From Psococerastis gibbosa (taxonomy: Eukaryota > Arthropoda > Insecta > Psocodea > Psocidae), in the NCBI GenBank assembly GCA_963971405.1, contig OZ020489.1, forward strand, positions 7,688,001-7,752,000: a stretch of DNA of 64,000 bases, given 5' to 3'. Made by a program: the position numbers and the translations under genes. This document shows, in pieces, positions 10,714 through 22,500 of the stretch (positions within the stretch are counted from its first letter, which is position 1; the number at the start of each line of letters is the position of its first letter). The notes below the pieces were generated by a model. The model saw nothing but the letters and a program-made list of their open reading frames with translations. It was not told the DNA's origin and ran no database searches.

Positions 10714-11097
10714 GCTAACCTGCCAAGGGTGGGCGTAGTAAGTACTTATATCTGTGACTTTGAAGTAAATACTTTATTTTAAGAATTTGGCAGAATTGGT
10801 CACAATCTCGGGATCAATCCCATTCCCGAGCGTCCCACGTTCCCTTACCAAAATTTGGATCGTCTAACTACACTTCTTCGTCCATGAATGGGAGCCTTAA
10901 AGTATTATCGGACACCCCAGTATCGGTTTCTATACAAAATCTAATCACAGGAAATTTCTATCGTGGAGTTATAAGGGACAAGTCACTAAGTTTAGTAATG
11001 ACCATTGAATTAGGCGTCATTGCCAGCGATTAGCCACAACTGCAGGTGTGAAAAATACGCAAGTTTTAGTATTTTAATCATCATTTCGATGTAAATG

Positions 11098-11275
11098 TAA
11101 AGGCTTTCACGGCCGGTGTCGAATGAAGAACCAGTAGAATCCGGGCTGATGGGCCGTGGTCGAAATGAAAGGTACCTTCGAAGTCTACGCAGCGCGACTG
11201 AAGATGTTGACGAAACGTTTGTAAGTTCGCTTTCATTTCGACCAAGGCCCATCAGCTTCTACTGGTTCTTCAATC
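11098..11275. repeat. Inverted repeat with CTGATGG...GAAA segment
   Basis: AACCAGTAGAATCCGGGCTG at 11129 is repeated in inverse at the right end (11244-11268). The unit GTAAAGGCTTTCACGGCC at its left recurs at 32157 (near GGTTTTCACGGCC), and related AGTAGAATCC segments occur at 32209 and 54981. The part CTGATG-GGCC-GT-GGTC-GAAA can fold like helix II of a hammerhead ribozyme, but one core adenine is missing. Confidence 0.5.
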
Positions 11276-12058
11276 ATCATTTCATTTATGTCAGTATTTC
11301 ACAATACTGTGGAACGTTTCTTCTGTTCCAAACAGAAGTAAAAATTTATTTATTAAGTGAAATTTGATCTTGTAAAGAAGTATTGTGGGGGGCGTCCGAT
11401 GTTTTGTAAAATCCATGGATTCATAATTAGTATTTTAGCTGTATGTCTCGATTGAAATAGGATTTTTTAAAACGCGGAAAGTTTCTTAAAATCCATGGAT
11501 TGATAAATAGAATTTTATGTGAAGCAGAGTAACTACGTCAACATAAATATACCCTGATATTGTTAAAGATCTTACTCTTTACATAAGCGGCTTGTCGTTG
11601 ATAATGATAATTCATTTCAATTACTTCTTGCTGATGAGCTGCGAAATGAAGCCTAGAAGAGGGAAGGGCGATATTTTTCACTATTAGACAATTAAGTTTA
11701 TAGAAAAAAAATGGTTAGGTTTTTTCTGACAAATAATTACATATATTCAATTTCAATCAATCAACCTTTGTCCATGACCCACCAAGGTGGGATAGACGGC
11801 GTCCATTTAAAACAATTAAAGTAAAGAAACGTTGTCAAAACAAATTCTGTCTTAACAAAATGGCCTTTCTAGAAAAATAAAATTCCCCTCACGTTTATAA
11901 AAGCTAAGGTTAGATTCTAAGCAATGCTATTAACAAAATGTCTAAGCTTTTTTCGACATAAACTTTCACACTTTCAGCCGAACAACAGCAAAGAATTAAT
12001 TTACACGTGGGAATTAAATGGGATTTTAAATAAGCAGGCAGTAATATTAAAAAAAAAA

Positions 12059-12590
12059 GTAAAGGTTAAGTTTAGCTACCCCGCTGTATAGTCCACGCAA
12101 AATGAGAAAAGTATGGACATGGAATGTTTTGATCCTATGCAACACTAAAAATATTCTTTGCACCATTTTGTGTTACCTTGTTGCATTGGATACAAGGCAT
12201 AACCAAAATTGTGCAAAGAATATTTTTAGTGTTGCACAGGATCAAAACATTCCATGTCCATACTTTTCTCATTTTGCGTGGACTATATCAAAAGTCGAAT
12301 GAAAATGCTTTTATTATGGAAGGAAAACATCCCATTTGCAAGGGAATTCCTATTTTAAGCAAGGGTTGTCTTATTTACACGCCTCTGACAATGTTCCTTC
12401 CATAAAAAATTTTAGGAGCAATTTTTCCTATACCTGCCCATGCAAAAATTCTAACTAAATTCGGCTGTATCTCAAAAACTATACTTTTCCGACTTTTAAT
12501 TCTTTCGGAAATGGGTTTCTTTACAGCTAAATCAACGATATAGAACCAAATTTTGTGATTTTATGAGGGGTAGCTAAACTTAACCTTTAC
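12059..12590. repeat. DNA element with 24-bp TIRs and an inner hairpin
   Basis: GTAAAGGTTAAGTTTAGCTA at 12059 has its exact complement ending at 12590, giving 24-bp terminal inverted repeats around 532 bp. Inside, 12087-12287 is itself a near-perfect 200-bp hairpin (from TATAGTCCACGCAAAATGAG). No transposase frame is present. Confidence 0.8.
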
Positions 12591-12815
12591 CAAAAACAAA
12601 TAGAGCAATGTAGCTTTGAATACATTCGGAGCAGAAAAAAATTATGACGGCTTAAGAATCTGGAACAAACTTGTCAGCCGGTATTGGATATCAGCCCGTA
12701 CGGCTGCCATATTTATATGATGTTCATTTTGCTTGCAGTAAATGCATATACTGAAATAAAACTCATGTATGTGAACTTATAAGGGCCAGCCTATGCAGTT
12801 GCTAGATACTTACAA

Positions 12816-13834
12816 TAGTCCGAGATCCGGCTACGTACGGCTTTCTGTAGCCATCCGAGTTTTTGTTAAAAACCAAGTTTTTACGCATATTTATGATTAA
12901 GAGAATTTAAATTTAATAGGTTGCTTATCAAAGTTTGGCCGCTAGTATTTTTAATTGAATTATTATTAATTTATTTTTTTGGATGACATTTCACCTACTT
13001 GTATTTTTCAATAAAATATGCTTCACTTCATGACAATATATATGACGACTCTGAAAAATTACGGTTGCCGTTGGGCACTTGGCCGCACCTCCGGCTCGCA
13101 GCCACGTGTAAACAGGTATGATTTTGTTATATACCCTCATAACGTACATTCATTATTTATACATCAAATAAAAGCTTTTTTTTTCTGTTTATTTTGATGT
13201 ACGTTTGCCTAAATAAATCCGGCCGCAAATAAGGGTTGCTGACTTATTTCAAATAGGCTACAATGAAAACATTTAGAATAATGGCAAATGGCACAGCAGT
13301 TGAGTTGAGACTTGACAACACGTGAACACTATCGCTATCCTCGGCTGACTGGTTATTACGGACTAGCTCCCATTCAATCTATCTTTAATATTTACCGTCT
13401 TTAACAGTAAGCAACCCTTATTTGCGGCCGGATTTATTTAGGCAACCGTATATCAAAATAAACAGAAAAAAATTAGCTTTTATTTGATATGTAAACAATG
13501 AATGTACGTTATGAGGGTATAAATATAACAAAATCATACCTGTTTACACGTGGCTGCGAGCCGGAGGTGCGGCCAAGTGCGCAACGGCAACCGTGATTTT
13601 TCAGAGTCGTCATATATATTGTCATGAAGTGAAGTATATTTTATTGAAAAATACAAGTAGGTGAAATGTCATCCAAAAAAATAAATTAATAATAATTCAA
13701 TTAAAAATACTAGCGGCCAAATTTTGATAAGCAACGTATTAAATTTAAATTCTCTTAATCATAAATATGCGTAAAAACTTGGTTTTTAACAAAAACTCGA
13801 TGGGTACAGAAATTTGCAGCCGGATCTCGGACTA
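12816..13834. repeat. 1-kb palindromic element with arms of about 420 bp
   Basis: The left arm from TAGTCCGAGATCCGGCT matches in inverse the right arm ending AGCCGGATCTCGGACTA. The arms (about 12816-13240 and 13393-13834) are nearly identical and are separated by about 150 bp of unique sequence. CAA flanks both ends and may be a target duplication. There are no coding features. A fold-back or long-TIR DNA element is likely. Confidence 0.85.
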
Positions 13835-14330
13835 CAAGGGCTGCCTAGGAACATAAGAGAGGTGGAAAAAATGACTGCTTTTAAAAGTAAACTAAAGAGG
13901 CACCTCATAGACCAATGCTTGTATGTGGAGGACAAGATGTGGAACTAGACAGCTGGTTTTCTTCTCATGATATTTAGTGCATGTTACTATAACCACTATC
14001 AACAACTGGTATCTTGCTTTAGGCTATTTTTTAGTGTTTCATTGATTTAATGTTATTGTGTCTTCCGTTTTAGAACGTCTATTGGTTCATGACTCAATAC
14101 AGAAATATTCTATTTTATAAGTTTTTGGACGGTTCTAAAATATTCTATTATACACAATATTCAATTCAATACATTACAATGTTTAGATATACCGCAAGGC
14201 GTGTCGTTGCGCGGTTTTCATATAGCTGGCCTGGTTAAACAAATTGTGTATTTACCAATTAAAAATTTATTAAATAGCGCTAGATAGAATATAATCTTAA
14301 ACAGACCAAATCCAAGTCATTCACAATGCA
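13835..14330 (+). repeat. LINE 3' end (CR1/L2-like)
   Basis: From 13835 the plus strand reads GLPRNIREVEKMTAFKSKLK and stops at a TAG at 13946-13948. The 'LP..IR....S.FK..LK..L' pattern is typical of the last residues of CR1/L2/Jockey-type reverse transcriptases. The AT-rich sequence after it would be the 3' UTR. The 1-kb palindrome abuts directly, so it may have inserted in the LINE. Confidence 0.5.
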
Positions 14331-16317
14331 AGAACAGGCAACCTTGAGGTTCAGACAAAGCTTCCCGGTCTATAGCCTGCAACGGAAGAGTTTACGCTTG
14401 ACATATCGCGTTTTCCAAATGAATGCATGATTAACAATTGCTAGCATTTAATGAAACCTTAAAATATACTTGTATTTCATTATAACTTACAAGGGAGGAG
14501 CAAAATGCAATCAGATTAGAATAATATTGGGATGAAAAGATGGCGTTTCAGTTGGTCTTGGGTGGAAAATCAATAGCGATGCCTGGGTGCTCATGCGATA
14601 TACAAACTCTAGTTCTCTTTATTACAGACATACTTACGGAAAAAACATTGCCTTACCTCTCTTTGCGTCGTATAAATAGATGGAAATCGATTTGTATGTC
14701 GCAACGAGAGAAATAAACTACTCAAATAGTTTAAACTTCAAAGAGCAAAAACCCGGGCTGCACTCGAATAAAAAAGTGGCGGTGCTATGGACGACTGCGC
14801 AAGACATAATACTATCATCGATTGTGTGATAATTTACAATTACATATTTTCCAACCAATATAATAATTTTTTAATTAATATTTTATTTTATTATTTATTA
14901 AATTGTAATATATGAATTATTTAAGACAAAATAAAATTAAAATATCATCTTGCAGAACTTGCATTGACTTTATTGATTTTAAAAATGTATGATTATTTAT
15001 ATATTTTGCAAACACTTGTCAATTTTAATTTTGAGAAAATATAATTTAATTTACAATTTCCCCTAATTTAGGTTTATTCCAGTATTTGTGAATTTTATAA
15101 TTTTCAACAAATGTACTATCCGTACTTGTCTGTGATAACATTTAGCTTGTACTTTGTTGTTGATTTTTCATTAAAAAAAAATATAGGTCCATAATTTTTT
15201 TTTGTTTTTGGTTTTTGGTAAGCAATTGTAAATAATTATTTATTTATTCCTACAGGGAACAGTCTACTTTTCGTTACAAAAAACAGATTTATTGTCAATT
15301 GTGTCATGCCTTGTGCCTGGCACTCCACAAAAGTCATAGAATTCACACTGGCTGCATTGCAATTGTGCTGCCGATGCGCTATTTGTGACCTTACAATTTT
15401 GGTTGCAGATTGCTGATTTAGAAATTGTGAAATGTGATGATAAGATAATGCTTCGGAATGAGCAGGTTCACCATCTAATCCCTATGCTTGAAAAAAAATA
15501 TAGCTTTGTTTTCACGTGCTTTAGCCAAGCAGTGCTTTGAAACTGCATGTGTTCAATGTTGTCAAAAGTCATGAGATCATTTATTAATTTAAGTGGACTA
15601 TGACGACCTTAATTTATATTTTCATTTCGTCTTCATATGTTTTACTGTGTTTTGGGTAGTTAATTTTATTTGCCATTTGATGTGTCACACTGCATTACAT
15701 TCCCTTTCTGACTCCCATTGCGAAAGATTTTCCCAAGTGACATCATTTAAGCCTTAAGGAATAACCATAGCGACCGGCAAATGCCAATGTTTTATTTCCA
15801 TAGTCAGGAAAACTAAATTATAAATATAATGGCTTAACTTCCATATCTCATGCTTAGCCAACAATTTAATGCAATCTGAAAAGCAAACGACCTTTAAAAA
15901 TATTTGGCAGCATTCTCCAGGTCTTTTGGGAAATATTCGACACTCAATTGATACATTTGAACCATAAACCATGCTCCAAAAATCTGTAATAAGGCTAAGC
16001 TCTACATGCCCGTGTGTGATATGTGTGCCTCTTCCACTCCTATCTGTCCCTCCACTTCTAATTACGCAAAACTTCATCTGGTAGTAACTAATAGTCCCAC
16101 TCTACCGACAAATCGTCCCAATCAGATTTCCTCGTCTTCGTGTTCCCTTTATTGGCTTTATTTCCTCTTCCGTTTACCTGTTGCCATCCATTCTCTAAAG
16201 TTTTGTGTCAGAACCATTGAGGCTCTTGATTATCCCCTCCACTAATGGTTCCCCGTCCCTGTACTCTTCTCAGCACTTCATTCCTAGGCATGACGTATAC
16301 ACTGCATTGTTTTTAAA
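14331..16317. other. AT-rich interval without recognised genes
   Basis: I find no exon with splice support. Positions 15998-16065 (GTGTGATATGTGTGCCTCTTCCACTCC...) are a dispersed short repeat that recurs at 27418, 30893, 33424 and 36630, probably a LINE scrap. The upstream leader exon and promoter of mitofusin should lie somewhere here but are not recognisable by eye. Confidence 0.4.
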
Positions 16318-16460
16318 TACATAGGTTAATCGCATACAAATAATTTAATGAATGTATCCGATTGACCTCTTCGGTCGCCTCTGTAGGCTAGCACCCGTGT
16401 TCAGTTATTTCATTTTAACCTCGTAGGTTCATGCAGTACAAATTACACAAGTGCAATTTT
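16318..16460 (-). repeat. SINE-like repeat (same family as 2119 and 48150)
   Basis: It shares ATTTAATGAATGTATCCGAT, GTCGCCTCTGTAGG and CACAAGTGCAA with 48150-48325. The copy lacks a clear head and ends shortly before the pyrimidine tract of the mitofusin leader acceptor. Confidence 0.5.
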
Positions 16461-16577
16461 TTTCATAATTAACCCAACCCGCTTGCTTCCTTCATTTTAT
16501 TTCGCTTTCTTTTTTTTTTTCTTTCAGAATTGTTATGATTTGCTTATGTAGTATTATAAGTTTGTCTAACTATTCCC

Positions 16578-19500
16578 ATGGCAGCGTATATCAATAGAAC
16601 ACTGTCTATGATGCCGGGCGAGGGTTTGAATCTTCGCGGCGGCTTTACGGCCGCCAACGGGGACTCTCGCCAAGGTCCTTCTCCTCTTCAGATATTCGTC
16701 AACGCGAAGAAACAAATCAATGACATCTTCTTGGAGATAGAGGAATACGTCAAAGAAGCGGTTGCCTACATAAAAAGTAAGTTACAGACTGCTAATCATT
16801 TTGAGGTCTTACTGACACGATCCCGGGGGTAGTATTAGTCACGTATTAGCACGATACTAGTCGCGAAATCCGAGCCATCGTAAACTCGGTCTTCCTTTCT
16901 TCTGCCCTCAGTTTATCATTTTGGTTTACGAAATCTTAAGAACCATAGGCTGGCTAAATCTATGATTGGGTGGGGATGATTGTGTGAATAATATGTCTTT
17001 CACGAATTTCTACATTTACAAAATAAATTGGCAGCGTGACCTTTTCTTATTTTGTGTAGGGCTGTCTAGTTATGGGGACAGAAAGTGTGGTTGTCTGAGT
17101 TAAGGAATTTGCGAATGTGCTGTTTGTGTTTTTGTCTCCTATAACTGATGTATGGTCTTTAACGCTAGTTGGAAAGTTCCTACCTATTTGGCCTATGTAA
17201 AATGCGTCACAATTGTTACGACATAGACGGTAAACTCCATTGCCTTTCTCTGGCTTGATTTAACAGTTCATGAGTTTCTTGGCTAAGTTATTACGGTTGT
17301 ACGGAGCTGGTGTTTGCCTGTGGTTTAATTGTTTCTAACTCATTACTAAAGTTGACCTCATTCACGCAAATTCGTAACCCCTGTTCCTGTGCACCAATCT
17401 TCCCTACGGCATTGCTTTCGACAAAGGCAGTTAGAACATTGGTTGATTTACTGCTTACTTTAATTACTGTCACCACAATTACACACTTCATATTCTTATG
17501 TATACGTTTCCAGTACTTGATGCAGAGAGTAAGATCGCCAATCCCGAGCAGATCAAGGCTGTGGGAAGCTACGTTGACAAAGTTCATGGCATCCGTGATG
17601 TTCTCTGTAGGGATCACATGAAGGTAAGCCTGCGCTTGCTAATAATGGGCTATATTATAGGTTAAAAATATAGATTGAAGGAGGGAAATTTGGGCCACGT
17701 GCTTCTGCTTGTTTATCGGATTATTTTTGACAGCTCTACGATTGATATTTCCTGTGAAATTCGACTTTGTACAAAAATCGCACTCCGATCTGCTCTCAAT
17801 TTAACAGTGTGAGACGCTGAGTCTTAACGTCGGATTTGACCCCCATATAATATATTAAGAAGTTAAGGCCTTATTGAAAGCCGGACTGTCAATAATTGTT
17901 CATATATACATATGCCTTACCATGTTGAATCCATGAGAGAAGAGCATGTTTCAAACCTCCCCTTTCCCCAGAGGTGAAAGAGTCTGTCCTTTGGGTGCCT
18001 CAAGTTAACAAGCAGACTCACTCCCCCCTGCCAGGCTGACAGGGTTGATGAAAGCAGGCGTTGGAAACAACATATGTACAAACAACTTAATAATACGATA
18101 GAACATCCCTCTGATCTCTGACTGATGCTTATTGTGTCATTCCTATGCAAAATCGGTGTGGCACAACCACCCATTGAAAGTATTGGCCTGAGGATTGGTA
18201 GAGGGTCCTTTTGCTCCCGTATTTGGAGTGTTGATTATATGGTCGTATGGCTATTTGTTTAGGTGACATTTTTCGGGCGAACTAGTAATGGGAAGTCCAC
18301 AGTTATCAATGCTATGCTCAGAGAAAAGATCTTGCCGAGTGGTATTGGCCATACGACCAACTGCTTCCTGCAAGTCGAAGGATCCGACAATGGTGAAAGC
18401 TATCTTGTTACCGAAGGCTCCTCGGATAAGCAGAATGTCAAGGTAATTAATTGTTTCCGTGGTAACTTTTTATCCATGTTCATATTACTGTATGCAATAA
18501 CAAAAGTAACTTGGCTTTAGTAAATTCACGGCCGTTTCAACAGGTGATATCGTCCAACGATTAGTATTTAGTTTAGATTTAAATAGTGGACTGAACGAAA
18601 AAATGATTCAATTACAGTTAAATTTATGAAATTAATTGATGAGGACAAAATTAAGAAAATTGAGGCAGTGGGATATTAATACGAACATCTACTTTAGCTT
18701 GGATAGGTGCTTCCCATTTGGAGAGTTGCATAACTTGCAACGGAGCTGTTTGATTGATGAGGCCACGCTAGATCATGCTCTCCAACGAAGCGATAACTAA
18801 GGAGCTCTATAATGGTGCGCCAGAGAACGGCGTAAACCCAAACTTGCCACAAGAGGGAAAATTGGTTTGCACCTTTTCTTTTTTTAAATTTCATTTTGGC
18901 GCCCCCTTTCTGAAGTGCCCTGGCAGCCTCAATTTTGAATGCTGACTCAGCCGGGAGTTTGGTACCCATCAAACTCTTCTATATAATGAAATACTTTCCA
19001 GTCTGTGGCACATCTCGGCCATGCATTGAGCAAGGAGAAGCTGGTGGAGAGTCAGTTGGTGCGCATCTTCTGGCCGCGCGACAAATGTCTTCTGCTGCGT
19101 GACGACGTCGTCTTTGTCGACTCGCCCGGCATTGACGTGACGCCCAACCTCGACGAGTGGATTGACAAGCATTGCCTCGACGCCGACGTGTTTGTTCTCG
19201 TCGCAAACGCAGAGAGTACCTTAATGCTTACTGTAAGTCTTCTTTCAACCCATTATTTGTACTTTTTTTGTTGTTCTTAGTTTGGTGTGTTTTTGCGTAT
19301 GCAACTTATAGTGCCACCAGCTGAGTATTACTACTACTATTTCCTCAAGACTTTTCTTAATGTAGAGCTAGGATCTTGTGGGAATTTCATCACTATTTCC
19401 GGGCATGCCTTACCATAGTGAAAACTGTCTCCATCGCCAACCCCCAGCAGACCAGCAAGTGTGTGTTGCTTTCTGGCAGGTTAAAGTAATCTCTACATAG

Positions 19501-22500
19501 CAGACATCGAGTACACAGCGTTGAAATTGCTCGGACTGCAGGTTACTCTGTGTCAACTTTTATCCAACAAGAATCACTCTGTTTCCACAATCTTTGCTTT
19601 ATTTATGACTGTGTTTCTACTTAAATTCTAGAAGTAACACTTAAGGGTGGCTCCTAAAATCATAGGTAAAGCCACGGTCAGTAGCATTCGAAGGGAGCCT
19701 CAATGCGTTTTTTTTCCTACTCCTATGCATCGCGGTTTCCTTCTGATTCCTCTTACTCGCGATTGTAGAAGCCACCCAATATGAAAGTAACGTGGCTGCA
19801 TGCTAAAAAAGTGATACAACGTTGTAAGCGAAACATACCAAGAGCTGAATGCGCCTTTCCTCAGCTCCAAAACTTGTGCCTGCCAGGGCGGTCACATCAT
19901 CCTCCAAGTCTCAGTGAAATTAAGATGTTGACTTGTCTGAGAAATTTGTCATTGGAACAAATGGGTTGGTGCAAAAAATAGTCTATGTCTGAGCGCGTTT
20001 CAGAAGATTTCTGACGCAGAACTGACGGTTTTACCTGCGTGAGGTCAGAGTCAAACAAACTTCAGAAATCTTCTGAAATAGACTTTGATTTTGCACCAAC
20101 CCATTTGGACCAATGATTAATTTCCCAGCGCGCCTGCCTCACTGTGAGCGTCCGCGTGAACCAGGTCGTTTTCCTATTCGTATTGTTTCTACAATTATAA
20201 AATAACTTCACAATTACAATACGACTTCGTTTTTGCACAGTAACTGATAAATTGTAGGTCAACCCCACTTCAAAATGGCGCCAGTTTTGACGTGAAAACC
20301 AAAGCTTTCTTTTACCAGCTGCAGTGTAAAATAATTTTCTTAGTCATTTTTCTCAGCTAGAGATGACTTATCATTTTTCATGATTTCTTTAGGAGAAGAA
20401 TTTTTTCCACAAAGTGTCCACTCGACTCTCGAAACCGAACATTTTCATCTTAAATAACCGATGGGATGCTTCTGCTTCGGAGCCGGAATTTCTGGATGGG
20501 GTAAGTTTCCGAGTTTTACCTAATACTACAATGCGACCGAAGGAAAGAACGTTATTGTTCCTACAGTTAGTGCTATTGCTAGTCCATGATTAGTGAAAAG
20601 TATTCAAATGCGCAATGATAACCAGCAGGTTCTGACAAAAAAATTAAAAGTTGTCGACTCATTAATTAGGTTTCTGCCTCAAAACCGTTGCGTACTAGCC
20701 GTTAGTTTTTTTTTTTACATCTGAAATGCTAGAAGTATAATTCATTACAACTTATTCTATATTATGATTTTATTGAAACTGTATTAGTTTCATTAACATG
20801 CTCGACCTTCTTTGTTAAGCTCCACACGGAGCAAGATAAGGTATGTTCGGATTTGACAATATTTCACTATTCTCATTTTGTGCTTTTGTGAAAGATGTGA
20901 AATTCTAGCTAAGGCGGGGTTTCCACCGACCTGCAAGTGCAAAATACACATACGGTGACGTAGTAGCAGATATCATTAATAAGGGCGGGGTTTCCACCGA
21001 CCTCTCATTGCAGAATGCAAATTACATTGATGGAAATTTAAATTTTTCTTTTTATAGTAATCTATTAAAATGTTTGTTCTTAACATATATATCCCATGAC
21101 GCCATTTTTTAATTCTAGTTTGTTTGTGATTTTACTCCATGATCGTTGATCAATTTTAACTATGGTATGGAGTAAAACAAAAATTTCCTTCAATGTCATT
21201 TGCATTCTGCAATGAGAGGTCGGTGGAAACCCCGCCTTCATTAATGATATCTGCTACCACGTCACCGTATGTGTATTTTGCACTTGCATGTCAGTGGAAA
21301 CCGCGCCTTATTATGTTTGAATTGCAAAATGTTAGGTCCGGTCTGTTTGTATTAATACAGTATTTGCAGCCTGATCAAACCCATCTCTGATAGTTAAAAT
21401 TTTTGGGCGAATCTTTCCAACTTCTTTTTTTGAACAAAATGCTCTGGGAAACCCCCGTAAAATATGCATATAAACTGTTACAATGGATTTTGTCCTGTGA
21501 ACTATCGTTAATCCATAAAAATTGACAGCCAACGGCCTTATCATGTTGATTCCATTAGGGCAGAGCATGTGTCAAACTGCGGCAACTTGGTAGTGTGCAC
21601 AGCGTTGGCAGGGGAACCTGGTGAGACATGATAACGCGCTTAGGCAGTATAAGTCGAGTCCTGGTCACCTCCGATCTAATCGTGTGACTTTACCATGTTC
21701 CCCAAGCAAGTGGTTCGGAATCCACTATAATCAGGAGGTCCACCCTGTTAGTCAGCTCCCCTTTCCCCGAGGTGATAAAGTCTGCCCTTTGGGTGCCTCA
21801 AGTTAACAAACAGACTCACTCCCCCGGCCTGGCTGACAGGGCTGCTTAAAGCAGAAATGCTGAAAGTAGGCGTTAGAAACAAACATAAAAATTGACAAAG
21901 CCATATTTCTGGAATATGTAGTTTGCTTCTTCCTTTTAGATTATTTTTTTTATAGATTAACAATACTTCATAGAAACAAACGTATTGATAATTATCAAAG
22001 TCTACATATATGAGGAGGTATTCAAAGAGCGATTAGCCAATACAGCCGTTGTGGAAGGAGAATTTTAAATTATTTATTTATTTTTACAGTCTGTTATGGG
22101 TCATCTGGCCCTACAGGTATTGTGTATTTCTGTTACAATACACGTTTTTGATTGATTGATTGAATTTAATTAATTAGCTCACACGCCATTTTGTTTTCCA
22201 AAATGTTGGAAAAATTCCCCTCAATATGCTTATTAATTGTTCTTTTGGCTTCGAGCATGCCTCACTGCAACATCTTTCTTCTTTGGGTAGTCACTTCATA
22301 TAGCCTATAATGTTGTAATGATATGTTGTGTAAATGTATACAGGATCAGTCACACCTTCCATCCACCCCGTTTATAATGAGGGATTTTGAAACCCGGCAT
22401 ACACTTTGATTTTAATGTCAGGAAGTCGAACTATCTTTTGGTGAGAATAGAAACTTTTTGGGCTCCCCGGAAATAAGGTTTTTGGGTGGTCTCCTGCGAT

